NCBI GenBank assembly: GCA_026315105.1
Contig: CM048750.1
Location: forward strand, 401,291,002 to 401,355,001
Source of the DNA: Locusta migratoria
Taxonomy: Eukaryota; Arthropoda; Insecta; Orthoptera; Acrididae
Direction of reading: 5' to 3'
Length of the DNA stretch: 64,000 nucleotides
The notes below the pieces were generated by a model. It was not told where the DNA came from. It saw nothing but the letters and a program-made list of their open reading frames with translations, and made no database searches. Below, in pieces: positions 34,302 through 45,184 of the stretch. The translations under genes were made by a program, and so were the position numbers. How positions within the stretch are numbered: the stretch's first letter is position 1; the number at the start of each line of letters is the position of its first letter.

Positions 34302-35440
34302 ATGCCTCCCTTAGAGGAATTCCTTCACTCCTTGATGGAAACTCTCCTCCAGATACATGCGGCGCTCACAGGGTTGGCGCACCACCCTCACTCCCCAGAG
34401 TTGCAAGAAGTAACTCAAAGAGTAGATTCCATTGCCGGAAAATTGAGCAATCTGCATATGTCACCACCCGCCGCCATAGATAGAGCTTTGGGATCATGGC
34501 CGAATTATGTAGAGCAGGTGGAACATCATTTCCTGGCCCGCAGAGTCTTGGAGTATAATCGGCGTCGGGCATTTTTCTTAGTAACGATCGGTCCCCAGGT
34601 GTATCGCTTGATTCAGCAATTGAACCCAGAGCAGTCGCCTCAAGATCTCCCGTATACCCACATAAAACACTGCTTGTCTGAGTACTTTGACACACAAATA
34701 CACGTCACCTCTGCTCTCCAGGTTTTCATTTCCTGTTGAAAGTCTCCAGATGAGACATACAGGGAATGGATTACGACGCTGCAGGGTCTATTTCGTGATT
34801 GTAAATTTAGGTGCGCCAACGTCACCTGCAAGCAATCCTATGCTCCTTCGTTGATCCGTGGTATGGTGGTGTTTCACACTCCTGGCGAGGTCTTCAAACT
34901 GAGATCTTGAAGTTACAGGACCCATCGCTCGACATCTGTCTGCTGATCATCCATCCCTTTGAACAGGCTCACCGTCACCGTGCTTTGATCCCGCCGTGTT
35001 TGCATCTCGCCAGTCCTCTGGTGTCAGGTGGCTGTCTCGTCCGACCATGGATACAGGCCGTGACCGACGGTCTCCCAAACGCCTTCCCTCTTGTCCGGAT
35101 TGCTTCCGTAAACACCAATGAGCCGACTGCTCCCACCGGCAGTCTAGGTTTACGGTTTGCCAATGAACGGGGCACATCGCCGTTGTTGCCAGGTGTCACA
35201 GGAACACCGCAGTGATGCCACAATTGCAGAGGATGGACAGGCGGCTGATGCATCATTCGCTCGGGACTCGGGAGACCCGCATTACGATGATGGGCAAGTA
35301 TTTTCGGTCATTCCTCAGTCTGGAGCTTGGCTCCTCCTCACACTAGAGCTCGACGATATTTCTGTTGTTTTCGATGGTGCCACATACGAACAGTTAGGCT
35401 CTCCACTTTTTTCAGGTGTTCTCTGAGGCTAACCTGCGTT
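34302..35440 (+). pseudogene. Gypsy gag and truncated protease/RT join
   Basis: ATG at 34302, 39 bp after the LTR: MPPLEEFLHSLMETLLQIHA, then a capsid-like region (ALGSWPNYVEQVEHHFLARR, HIKHCLSEYFDTQIHVTSAL). Frames shift at 34737 and 34870. A knuckle-like CPDCFRKH occurs near 35093, and from about 35310 comes a fragment resembling the protease start (LLTLELDDISVVFDGATY). Most of protease and RT is missing: the sequence passes directly to the RT end (LRCWKERCQIFEQEVSYLGF, 35430-35490). Confidence 0.75.
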
Positions 35441-36777
35441 GCTGGAAGGAAAGGTGCCAAATTTTTGAGCAGGAGGTCAGCTATCTCGGGTTCAAGAAGG
35501 GGGCTCCGCGCCACCCAGGATTATGTCAAGATGATCCAGAACTTACCTCCCCCCACTAACGTGCAGCAATTACAATCTGTCCTTGGGTACATAAATTATT
35601 ATCGTTGTTTTATACCAAATAGTGCCGAGCTATGGGCACCCCTTACCAGGTTATTGCGAAAAGGTGCGAGTAAAACCTGGGACGCAACTTGTGATCAGTC
35701 CTTTACAAGGGTCAAGCCAGCTCTCGTTCAACCCCCACGTCTGGCTGCTTACGATCCTTCTCTGCCCCTTGTCATCACTGCCGGTGCCTCGGACTATGGG
35801 TTGGGTGCAGTCCTTTCACAAGTGGTGGACGGTGTCGAGAGGCTGGTAGCCTTCGCCTCCAAAAAAAAAATGACGGACGCTCAACTGAAATATTGTCAAA
35901 TTGAAAAGTAAGCTTTGGCACTGGTCTTCGACCTGATGAAATTTTACGATTAAGTTTACGGTCGTCATTTCATGCTGCAGACCGACCACAAGCCCGTGGT
36001 ATCTCTGTTTCACCCTGGAGCTGCGGTGTCCACCTGTATGGCACGCCGTCTCCAACGTTGGGCTCTTTTCCTAGCACTTTCAACTTCAACATTGTGTATC
36101 GTGCTTCTGACAGGCATGCTAGCACAGATTTCTTTTTCCGGCTTCCAGTTGGAACAGGCCGAGCATTTGACACCTCGCCATTGGTCTGCTTTCATGTAGA
36201 GCCAGATGTGGACGCGGCTCTTGCTGCCCTCCTGTTGGACGCTAACACAATCCAAAGGGCTTCTGCGAAAGATCCAACACTGCAAGCCCTCCACCACCAA
36301 TTCAGTGTGGGATTGCTGGACAGTCGTAGTAGCATCCGCGATCCGGCAATCCAACATTTCTTGGAGCACAGGCATAGCCTTTTTGTCCGCAGTGGAGTGA
36401 TACTCGTGCATAATGACTTGGACATTCCCCGGGTGGTCATCCCACAGGCATTGCAACGTTGTGTCCTCGACCTCTTCCTCGCCGGTCATTGGGGAATCAT
36501 CTTCACAAAACAGCTGGCGCGCCATCACCTTAATTGGCGCGGGTTAGATAAAGACATTGCCAACCTCGTATCCGCTTGCACGACGTATCAGTCTCGCAAG
36601 GTAGCATCTCCGCACCAGTACTTCTCTTGGCCTGAGGCAGCTGCTCCTTAGGAACGTCTTCATGTAGACTTCGCGGGGCCCTTTCACAGATTGCAAAGGC
36701 TCATCCATGTAGATTCTGGATCCGCATCATCCGAGACAATCAAAGTTCTTCGTCGCATCTTTGCCATTGAAGGGCTT

Positions 36778-36815
<38 letters not shown>

Positions 36816-36821
36816 AAAAAA

Positions 36822-36891
<70 letters not shown>

Positions 36892-37611
36892 TTAGTTAGT
36901 TAGTTAGTTAGTTTCCGCTAACGGCCCCCAGTTTACTTCGGCCGAGTTCGAGAAATTTTGTTCCACCAATGGAATTTCTCTCGTCCATACCACCCCGTCA
37001 TCCGGCGTCTAATGGTTAGGCAGAACGTTTTGTGTGAACGTTCAAGACTCAGCTCGATAAACTGCTGTGCCATTACCCGATGGAGGAAGCCGTACTAACG
37101 TTTCTGGCACCATACCGAGCCGTCCCGCATGCCGGCAAAAGTTCAGTGGAGTTACTTCATGGGTGAACGTTCTGCTCTCCCTTATCTGTTCTTGTACCAG
37201 AGACTCGCGGCCTTCCACCTGTCCTGCGACGCACAATTTTCGCGTCGGCCAGACCTCTGGGCGCAGGTGTTCTCCCATCCGTGGACTTGCTGGGCACCTG
37301 CGATCATCACCGGTTGCCGCAGCTGGGCGATGGCATCACTGCTGTGGAATGACGAGTCCACCACATGCCTGCACCTCGACCAGCTTCGCCCCCGACTGGT
37401 GAATGACACAGTCCAGGGGGAGCCGCCAGCGCCTACCGCCGACCACCCTGTGGCGGGACCTCCGCCGCCGCCCACCCCGCTGGCCACTCCGGTGGCCCCT
37501 GCTGTGATGCTGCCCACGCCTCATGAAAACCACGAATCCAAGGATGTCAACCAGGATTCCCATCGCCATAGACATTTGTGGGGCAGTGAACACTTTTGTA
37601 AGGGGGAGGAA
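35441..37611 (+). pseudogene. Gypsy RNase H and integrase remnant
   Basis: LPPPTNVQQLQSVLGYINYY starts the RT-RNase H connection; RNase H has SDYGLGAVLSQ, LVAFASKK and LQTDHKPVVSLF (35790-36010). Then come the integrase zinc-finger region (LDLFLAGHWGIIFTKQLARH, CTTYQSRK), LHVDFAGPF (first catalytic Asp, 36660-36680), and NGPQFTSAEFEKFCSTNGI on the far side of a poly(A)/AT tract (36781-36888). The third block (AERFV type) is near 37021. A proline-rich tail follows to 37600. Several frame shifts and stops. No envelope gene is seen. Confidence 0.85.
36781..36888. repeat. Poly(A) plus (AT)n microsatellite in gypsy integrase
   Basis: About 59 A with one T, followed by about 24 AT units and then (TTAG)n. 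It replaces the residues between the FAIEGL-type block and the DNGPQF block of integrase. Confidence 0.95.
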
Positions 37612-38143
37612 TGCTGTGGCAGGCCTGGACCGTATAGAGTGCCCGCACAACAGGCAGCCAAGACAGGCTGCTGAGTTCCCTTTCATAGGCGCTCACACGT
37701 AACCACATAAACATAAACAGCGGCCAACAGCAGATGAAACGGCGCTGTACGGCGGCACTGCATTATGGTCCCCCATGTGACAGTGCCCAGCCAATGACAG
37801 CGCAGTAATCACTTGTAGCCCTCTGCCGAAGCCGGCTTCATAAGCGCACCGACGGAGTGTGGAGGGCAGTGCATACTCAGCCACTGGCCACTCCTACGCT
37901 GGATCCAGCTGCCGCTGCACTCAGCATAGTTTTCTCTGTAGTGTAGTTGTTTTGCCTTGGCCTAGCGCCAAGTGTAACAGTTGGTCTATTTATTTGTTTC
38001 ATTATTATACTACTTGTTTGTTGTCCCTAAGTGACTATCTGTTTTCTTGACGTGTTGTTGTACACCCAGAAGGCTCTTTTGTTTAATAAACCGTTGGCAA
38101 TTTGAGGAGTTGTTATCTTCCCTGCAGATCGTAGGACTTAACA
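37612..38143 (+). repeat. Gypsy 3' LTR
   Basis: Starts TGCTGTGGCAGGCC directly after the polypurine tract and ends GGACTTAACA. It is homologous to the 5' LTR. Confidence 0.92.
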
Positions 38144-38148
38144 GTTCT

Positions 38149-38425
38149 TACCCGGTTATTTATAGGACACAGTCGTTTCAGCCACTGCCACTTACGAAGT
38201 GGTGACCTTTGTGGTCACTGTTTCCAACAATTGACTGTACGCCATCTTCTGCTGGAATGCCCATTTTTTAATAGTCTATGCCACATTCTGTGTTTCCCAT
38301 CTGAGTTGACTGATATCTTTGTAGATCTGCAGATTGCATTTTAATTTTTAACCTCTGTAAGAATATGGTGAAGGAAATTTAACATTCCCCAGCCAGGGGA
38401 TCCAGCCATGATTGTACAGTAAATA
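38149..38425 (+). pseudogene. LINE RNase H / C-terminal region, part 2
   Basis: TRLFIGHSRFSHCHLRSGDL, then CGHCFQQLTVRHLLLECPFF: the LTRLRIGH block and cysteine/histidine CxxC...HxxxxC ending of R1/Jockey/I-type LINEs. It continues the protein at 33370-33745 once the gypsy is removed. The rest (to about 38425) is 3' untranslated sequence of the LINE. Confidence 0.85.
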
Positions 38426-38467
38426 GAATATTACTTAGGAATTGCATGTTTTTGCCCATTCCTTTTA

Positions 38468-39320
38468 TGAGGGTTATTACAAAAGTAAGATCCGATTCGC
38501 TGTAAATTATGGAGAGCGGCGGTGAGGACAAAACACATGTGCGACGACTCCTGGAGTACCTTGCACATTAAACACGCAGAGTATCGTTGTTAGTGTTGCT
38601 GTGTGCTGTTGATAGTGTCAGTTCACAATGTTTAAGACAATTGATTAGCCTGCCAATTGTGAAGTAAAGGCAGTGGTACTGTTTTTGTCTGCAAGAAACA
38701 TTTCAACAGCAGAAATCCATCAGCGGATTACAGGAGTGTACGGTCCTAACATAATGAGTGACAGTAAAGTGTGCAAGTGGTTGCGAGACTTTAATGAAGG
38801 ACGGAGAAATGTGCACAATGCACCCCACTCCAGCTGACTTTATGGAAAGAGGGACAACGGTCAATAAAGCCGACCTGCAATCCAGACTAAGCGACGTGTT
38901 CTTTTGTTGTCTGGAGTGTTGTTGTTGCGTGATAATACCAGACCCCATACTACGAAGGAAACATGGAGTCTATTCAAGAACTTTGGATGGGCACAGGTGG
39001 ATTACCCACCACACAGTCCGGACTTGGCGCCAAATGATTTCCACCTGTTCCGCTAACTAAAGAAGTTTCTTGGTGGCAAGTGCATCAGCACAGATGATGC
39101 AGTGAAAGAAGCTGTTAAAGACTGGTTACCTTTGCAGGCAGCCGATTTTTATGACTTGGGGATTCAAAAGCTTGTTGAATGATATGACAAATATCGAAAT
39201 AAGTATGTAGAAGATTATTTACAAAAAGGGAAGGGTTGTCAATAAAACAATTGAATTGGAAATAAGTTTGATTTTGGATGTTCTTGTTTTAACTGGACCT
39301 TACTTTTGGAATATGCCCCG
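38468..39320 (+). pseudogene. Internally deleted mariner transposon
   Basis: TA target sites flank it (38466-38467 and 39321-39322). Inverted ends TGAGGGTTATTACAAAAGTA and CGGGGCATATTCCAAAAGTA (right end read inward) match. Coding pieces: ANCEVKAVVLFLSARNISTA and KVCKWLRDFNEGRRNVHNAP from the N-terminal helix-turn-helix region, then DNTRPHT and HSPDLAPNDFHLF (38930-39060), which hold the second and third Asp of the mariner D,D34D triad. The sequence between them, with the first catalytic Asp, is missing, and total length (853 bp) is well below the roughly 1.3 kb of a full copy. Inactive. Confidence 0.92.
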
Positions 39321-39322
39321 TA

Positions 39323-39653
39323 GAAAGTTGACTGATTGCAAAGAGTCTTCTTTTATTTGACTTTGCCTATGTCATCTTGCATTTTAACTATGTTCTGACT
39401 TGGACGCTATGACCTCAGCAGTTTTGTGTCCTAAAACCATTACTAAAAAAAACTGAAGCGTCTTGTCACTGGGCATTGTCACTGCAAGGAAGGATGCAGA
39501 CAGAGTGGAAGGATTCTCCAGAACTGCCATACAGAGGACCCAAGATAAGATTAAGACAAGGGTACTGCATGTGGCTCCAAAAGGAACCTAACAGCGGGTT
39601 GCTGTCTTTGTTTTTTTCCAGTAGGAGAGCAGTGCTGCAAGTCTTCCGATGGA
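39323..39653. other. Unassigned spacer
   Basis: No recognised motif; a 61-codon frame at 39476-39661 has no known relatives that I can name. Confidence 0.3.
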
Positions 39654-39740
39654 AGGCGTAGTGCAGTGCTTAGCCTTGCAGATTGCTGTGCTGGCAGTCC
39701 CCAGTTCAAATCCCACCACTGGCATAAAAATTTTTATTTC
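39654..39740 (+). repeat. tRNA-like SINE head
   Basis: A box TAGTGCAGTGC and B box AGTTCAAATCC at tRNA-like spacing, followed by an AT-rich tail. No acceptor-stem pairing is evident, so it is a SINE head rather than a tRNA gene. Confidence 0.45.
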
Positions 39741-39997
39741 TTTTTATTTACTATTTCTAGAATGTTCTGCGTGTTTCTTATGATTGATGTACTTGTAAGT
39801 TTCAGAAAATTCTTTCTATGTATAAATAGCGCAGTACTCTGTTCTAAGTTTATGCTTGTGTTAGCAATGAACCTATTCCAAGTGTTGTGTTCTATTAATG
39901 ACCCAGCCCTTTTCTAAGTGACAATATGAGGTCATATATACTGTAGTGGGTAGAGAAACCTTTTACAACATGCACCATGTTATAATACATATCTTCA

Positions 39998-40078
39998 AAA
40001 ATGTTTGTAAATTTAAGGGACTTAACATCTGTGGTTATTAGTCCCTAGGTTTACAAACTATGTAACTAACCAAAGGAC

Positions 40079-40115
<37 letters not shown>

Positions 40116-40194
40116 GAGGACGTGAACTTCCAATGGTAAGCAACCGCGTGCTCCGGAGCAAGGCATCTTAGAACACTTGGCCACTCCACCATGG
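39998..40194 (-). mobile_element. Diverged relative of the tRNA-derived SINE with (CA)n
   Basis: The left part (GACTTAACATCTGTGG, ATTAGTCCCTAGGTTTACAA) matches the 3' half of the main SINE read on the minus strand. A (CA)n run at 40084-40112 replaces the middle, and the tRNA-like head (GCCATGGTGGAGTGGCC on the minus strand) is at 40180-40196. Confidence 0.65.
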
Positions 40195-40389
40195 CATACA
40201 TTTCATACTTTAACACACTCCTGTAGTCCAGTCAGCTTATGTAAATTCCTGAAAGATGATGATGCTGCAGACAACTTTAAAGTGTGAAGTGCACATGGCT
40301 ACAGGCTAAAGTAATAGACTTTCACAGAGCTACAGGGAAGGAAGAGAATGAAACATTGTTCTTCCAAAAAATACCCATTATTTTCAACA

Positions 40390-41300
40390 AATCTACTTTT
40401 TATCTTCCAGAGACTGCAGTTCCCAGTGAGACTTGCATTTTCTATTACAATTAATAAGCACAGGACAATCTATTAAATATTGTGGAGTGGATTTGCCATC
40501 CCCACATTTCTTACACGGGCAGCTTTGTCGCTTGCTCAGGTGTGGGCCCACCATAGAATTTATTCATTCTAACTTTTGGACAAGTAACCAGAAGTATTGT
40601 TTATCATCAAGTTTTGAATTATATGGACGCTACATATCATTTGTATCTTGATGACTATGTTCGTTTTTTTTTGGTACCGCATTTATTATTTTATGCGTTT
40701 TGCAAGACAGCCTTATTTCTTAATTATTCTCCCATGACTCACAAGGTTTTAGGAAAAAAAGAAGTTGGACAGAGATGAAGAGAGAGAAGGGATAGGAGAA
40801 GTATGGACTCAACATTAACAAATTAACAAATAACTGGGCAACACTGGGTTTTCAGCTGGTATTCAGTAAACCGGAACTTCGTCAGTTTTCTGAAGTCCTA
40901 ACTTAAATTTCAAGAATTTTCCCTTAATTGTAAATGGACTAGCTGGTTCCAAATAAGAAGGGACAAAATAATTCTACTTCAAAACTTAAAATGCACGGTA
41001 GAGACACCACAAGTTATACGATAATGGATCTTTATTTCTACGTAAAAGCAGCACTTTACACTTGTTTGTTTCAAGGCTCAGTTGCCAGTCCCCACACCGT
41101 GCGTCAGTATGCTGCACATTGTCTTGCATTTTGCTACCCTTTTCCAGTGTTGCGACTTCATGATAAATTGCAGCATCGTGCGTAAGAAACCTCATTGAAC
41201 TTCCAATTCTATCTATGAGGTCTTTTATGTGTATTTTGAAAAGTGACAGTCATATAACATTCCACTGAGGCACACCTGAAATATTTACATCTCTCAAGGC
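40390..41300 (-). pseudogene. Jockey-type LINE reverse transcriptase remnant
   Basis: Read on the minus strand: GVPQ-type block and IKDLIDRIGSSMRFLTHDAA (41280-41150), where FADDA has become LTHDA so one catalytic Asp is lost, then IYHEVATLEKGSKMQDNVQH and GDWQLSLETNKCKVLLLRR, the standard block after the RT active site. A separate piece at 40560-40400 reads CPCKKCGDGKSTPQYLIDCP, resembling the cysteine/histidine end of LINE proteins. The linkage of the two parts is inferred from order and strand. Confidence 0.65.
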
Positions 41301-41497
41301 ATCTTAGAAATATTGGTTCATTAAAGTGTTGTAAATGATGCTACTTTAAATATATGTGTTAAAGTTATCGTTCTATATTTTCTCATAATCTTAGTTTAAA
41401 GTCTGGAAGGCATTTTAAATACAGCTCTGCTTTCCAAAACATTTTATTGATGTAATAAATTTAATTGTAACTGTGTTATAGGTTTTACAGCACCAAA

Positions 41498-42003
41498 ATG
41501 GTTAACATAAAGAGACGCGTAGAAGATATAATAAAATCAACAGAAGACAAGAGGCTGTACCGAGGTCTTGTCTTGCAGAATGACATGAAAGTGTTGTTAA
41601 TAAGTGATCCAACGACTGATAAGTCTGCTGCAGCCCTTGATGTCAATGTAGGTACGGTAAATTTTCAAACCCCTATACCAGTAATAATTTTATAAGGTTA
41701 GTTGTAGATGTAGTGTTTCCTTATACATTATTGGGTATTTAAATAAAATGTAATAGACATGCAACCTTAATAAAAAATCTGGTGTTCCTCTCTAGGTCAC
41801 ATGAGTGATCCAGACCATCTGCCTGGTCTTGCCCACTTTTGTGAGCATATGCTCTTCCTTGGAACAGAAAAATATCCATCAGAAAATGAGTACAGTAAAT
41901 ACCTTTCTGAACATGGAGGAGGATCAAATGCATGTACATTTTCTGACCACACAACTTACTATTTTGATGTGGTTCCTGAATTTTTACCTGGTGCTCTGGA
42001 CAG
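41498..42003 (+). CDS. Ide: Insulin-degrading enzyme, two N-terminal exons
   Basis: M16 zinc metallopeptidase that cleaves insulin and other small peptides, mainly cytosolic. First exon from at least 41498 to 41651: MVNIKRRVEDIIKSTEDKRL, then YRGLVLQNDMKVLLISDPTT. Intron 41652-41795 starts GTACGG and ends TTCCTCTCTAG. Second exon 41796-42003: GHMSDPDHLPGLAHFCEHML, with the inverted zinc motif HFCEH (HxxEH: both His and the catalytic Glu), to GVVPEFLPGALDR-type sequence; donor GTACGG at 42004. Both junctions keep phase (split Gly and Arg codons). The exon may begin upstream at an acceptor TTTTACAG ending 41490, with the true start codon in an earlier exon. The next expected exon (FAQFF region) was not found up to 64000. 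Confidence 0.93.
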
Positions 42004-42129
42004 GTACGGTTTCCCTCTATTTTCAGTACTCCGTTATTTATTATTGCTTGTTAGATTAGTGGGTGGTGGGCTGCATATAGATAAGTTCATAGATAAGTGT
42101 ATTAGAGTATGAATTAACATATTAGATTA

Positions 42130-42905
42130 TTGATGGAAAACCTCCACAGACGACAGCCCACAAGCAGATCCCCAGAGCAGTCTATTCCTCCCCTTCCGGC
42201 AACAATATTCCTAACCTCAGACTACCTAGAAGCTTCCCCTTAGCCACCTAGTACCATTCCAACCTGGAATGCCTAAAAAAAATGCTTTATCATTGCTGTG
42301 ACTTTCTCAAGTCACCCAGAGTAGCCTTCTGCCATCCTCCCAAACTTCGCAACATCCTCGTCCATCCTTACAACATCCCAAAACCACCCTCCCTATGTAA
42401 TGGTTCCTACCCCTGTAACCGATTCCACTGCAAAACCTGTCCAATGCATCCTCCTACAACCACATACTCCAGCCCCCATTCAAGATGGGCCACATGTGAA
42501 ACAACACATGTAATTAACCAATTGACAGGTGTCCACTGTGCAGCCTTTTATTTTGGTATGGCTACCAACAAATTGGCCGAGAAGATCAATGGTCACAGAC
42601 GGACTGTTCACCTGGGGGCACGCAATATCCTGTGGCAGAGCATTCCCTCCAGCATGATTCTAAGGACCTTGGCACGTGTTACACCAGACGTGCCATTTGG
42701 ATACGACCACCAACACCAGTCCCTCTGAGCTACGGAGATGGAAACTTGCCCCACAACATATCCTCTCCTCCCGCCTCCCTACTGGCTAATACCTACGCCA
42801 ACCTCTCCCCGCCCCTCCATCCTCAACTCACTTATTCCTTACTCATTTATCACTCTCTCCCTTAGCTTCCTCTCGTATATATATTCTGTGTGTGTATATC
42901 TATCT
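42130..42905 (+). pseudogene. Penelope-like element, GIY-YIG endonuclease and 3' tail
   Basis: A 148-codon frame (42282-42728): PPKLRNILVHPYNIP, the cysteine cluster CNGSYPCNRFHCKTCPMH, TCETTHVINQLTGVHCAAFY, FGMATNKLAEKINGHR. The last blocks are the GIY-YIG nuclease core with GVH and YFG in place of GIY and YIG, and the arginine helix. The cysteine motif before it is characteristic of Penelope-like elements. The RT domain upstream is missing. A tail ending in GTTAATAAAAAAC follows. Located in the IDE intron. Confidence 0.85.
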
Positions 42906-43944
42906 TTCCCTGTTAATAAAAAACATTTTAGATAATCCCTCTCCTCCACCCGCCTCTCAGTATCATTCAGTTCACTTCTCTTTATTGCTTGATCTATCCC
43001 CTTGGTTATATTGGCATGGATCAGTACTAATATACAGTATTTCTGACTTCTACAACCCTGAAACATCATCCTCATGGCCTATGTCATGAGCAACCTTCCC
43101 CTTCTGTTCCCTATTCCTTTTGGCCCACTTTAGGTTACGGTAGTAACACTAAAATTGGGCCTTTGTGATCGTCTTTTGACAGCTCAAAATTTAAATGAAA
43201 ATAATGGCTTAACCATTCATCTGAATAACCGAATTTGTAGAGCAGAAAATTTTCTACAACTTTGCTCTTTTATGTTTTTTTTCCATATCTCGTATCGTTT
43301 CAGAGATATTTACAAAAATAACAGTGATTTTGGGATGCCTGCTTGTCTGTCTGTCTGTCTGTCTGTCTGTAACTTGTTCCCACTTTTTAGGTCAAACCGT
43401 TCAACCGATCGGCACCAAATTTTATGGACATAATTGTTGACCGCCAGAGACTAGAATCTGGCTTTTCAAATATTTCAGACAAAAAATACGTTAGTAATAA
43501 AAAAAAAAACTGTTCGTAATATAATTTTCATTGCAAATAAACCGTTCATCTGACACGAAAATTGAGTAATCGAATTTGTAGAGGAGAAAATTTTCTGCAA
43601 CTTTGCTCTCTTGTTTTTTTTTTCATATCTCGTATGGTTTGAGAGATATTTGTGAAAATAATGGCGATTTGACACCGTCCATTGATTTTACGAAAACCAA
43701 CCTTTCGGTGATGTCACGTGACATTCCTCGCCAAGAACTCTCTGTTGCATACGCCATCTTGCATTGTGTATTTGATGATTTTCTTATTGTAACTTACACA
43801 TTGTTATTTCAAAGCAATGGCCCACTGAAGAATTAAAAGACAAAACCCACGTCATTCTTTATAAGATAAATGATAATCTAGTGTCTAAAAATACCATATT
43901 AGCATCAGTTAACAACTGCCGTCAATAGTACGAGATTGAAGGAC
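42906..43944. repeat. Repeated TGTC-microsatellite module
   Basis: A block with GAATTTGTAGAGCAGAAAAT and CATATCTCGTATCGTTT (43228-43310) recurs at 43570-43650. Between them lie (TGTC)n at 43349-43372 and TCAAACCGTTCAACCGATCG. From 43699 to 43815 a segment is repeated inverted at 45185-45310. These are pieces of a non-autonomous repeat family; no coding sequence is recognised. Confidence 0.55.
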
Positions 43945-44040
43945 GGAAGTTGTGTTACCTGTAGCATAGTAGGCAATGTGTTGATCTTTGATGCTCAAGT
44001 CCCTGGTTTGAAACCTGCCACTACCTAAATTTGTTTTTCC
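43945..44040 (+). repeat. tRNA-like SINE head
   Basis: A box TAGCATAGTAGG and B box GGTTTGAAACC at tRNA-like spacing, then AT-rich sequence. Confidence 0.4.
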
Positions 44041-44143
44041 TAAATGGGTTTAAGACACTCTCTTATTAATTAAATAAAGCTATGTTCTTCAATGTTTATC
44101 AAGTTGTGCATATGTAAAATGCATATTTGTTCTCTTTTGTGAA

Positions 44144-44341
44144 GCCGGCCGCGGTGGCCGAGGAGACTGAGGCGCTCCAGTCACGGTCTGCACGGCCACT
44201 ACGGTCAGGGGTTCGAATTCCCCCTCGGGCATGGATATTTGTGCCGTCCTAGTTCGTAAGTAGTTCATAAGTAGTTTGTAAGTTTAGGGACTGATGACCC
44301 CGTAGTTAAGTCCCATAGACTATACAAACATTTGAACATTT
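44144..44341 (+). mobile_element. tRNA-derived SINE, copy 5 (best preserved)
   Basis: GCCGGCCGCGGTGGCCGAGG head, B box GGTTCGAATTCC, full body to ACAAACATTTGAACATT. Flanked by CTTTTGTGAA (44134-44143) and CTTTCGTGAA (44342-44351), one mismatch. Confidence 0.93.
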
Positions 44342-44799
44342 CTTTCGTGAACATGCCATGAAATATGTAACAACGAATTGAACAATGGTCTACTGAAGCA
44401 TATGCATGTAGACTGGAAGGATACTGTAATAATGAACATTCTGTACAACATGCTGATACAGGTAGTTTCGTATATAAAGGAAGTCCCAGATTTCTGTGGA
44501 AATTTTAGTGCCTTAATGAAACAGAAGGGAAGTGTATACATTGCAACAAATTACCTTGTTTATTTTTTACCATGCCGGCAACCCTCTGACCGAGCGCGCT
44601 GAGCAACCGTGCCCTAGCAAGTTCCGAACCACCCTCTAACATGTTCGTACATCACAAACTAATTCTTCGCCTATTACGCTATATGGCGAAAACCTGCGAG
44701 AGTAATCCGTGATTATCGTACTATTGATGAGAGGTTTTAACTAACTAACATTAGATTATGATACGAATATTAAGACGAAAAATTCCTAGCAGGAAAAAT

Positions 44800-45143
44800 A
44801 AAATATAAAAAATAGACGAAGATTACTCACCAGGCGAAGGAGCACAGGTGTGACAGCATCACAAATAAATAAATGAATACACACACACACACAATCGCAA
44901 GCTTTCGCAACCCAGTTGCGTCTTCAGGCAGTAGGGAAGGAGAGGGATTGGAATGGCTCCTTACCCCCTTCCTTAAAACCCTCATCATTTCCTTTTCCCT
45001 CTCCTTCCCTACTGCCTGAAGACGCAACTGGGTTGCGAAAGCTTGCGATTGTGTGTGTGTGTGTATTCATTTATTTATTTGTGATGCTGTCACACCTGTG
45101 CTCCTTCGCCTGGTGAGTAATCTTCGTCTATTTTTTATATTTT
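44800..45143. repeat. Penelope-end palindrome with 148-bp arms
   Basis: Left arm 44800-44947 and right arm 44996-45143 appear perfectly complementary, including a (CA)7 tract, around a 48-bp spacer. Each arm read outward ends with CTTCGCCTGGTGAGTAATCT, a Penelope-type terminus, and carries a hammerhead-like core. The direct repeat TAACATTAGATTAT occurs at 44746-44759 and 45143-45156; 40 bp separate the left repeat from the palindrome. Confidence 0.85.
45016..45043 (+). ncRNA. Hammerhead-ribozyme-like core
   Basis: CTGAAGA, then C, stem GCAAC-TGG-GTTGC, then GAAAGCT. The invariant CUGANGA and GAAA boxes flank a 5-bp stem II with one unpaired base. The same motif lies inverted at 44900-44927. 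Penelope-like elements are known to carry hammerhead ribozymes in their pLTRs. Stems I and III cannot be drawn with confidence, so activity is uncertain. Confidence 0.4.
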
Positions 45144-45184
45144 AACATTAGATTATAATTCATTGTCCTAAGAACATTGTGTTT

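Larger units (their letters stand above)
33746..38143 (+). mobile_element. Ty3/gypsy LTR retrotransposon with both LTRs
   Basis: Two LTRs (33746-34263 and 37612-38143) enclose degenerate gag, RT remnant, RNase H and integrase on the plus strand. Target duplication ATTCT (33741-33745) / GTTCT (38144-38148), one mismatch. The LTRs start TGCTGTGGCAG and end GGACTTAACA. A primer-binding region GAATTGGTGATGAGGAT follows the left LTR and a polypurine tract AAGGGGGAGGAA precedes the right LTR. Removing the element rejoins the LINE RNase H frame (EVIL before, TRLFIGH after). Confidence 0.92.

Noticed and set aside
34302..37611. Endogenous virus with envelope
   Set aside because: No envelope-like frame between integrase and the 3' LTR; treated as an ordinary Ty3/gypsy retrotransposon.
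44144..44230. tRNA gene
   Set aside because: The A and B boxes fit, but the same head with an identical non-tRNA body recurs six times with target duplications; it is a SINE head.
44827..45116. Two opposing ORFs sharing the same C-terminal protein
   Set aside because: The shared residues are produced by the two arms of a palindrome read on opposite strands; no family match.
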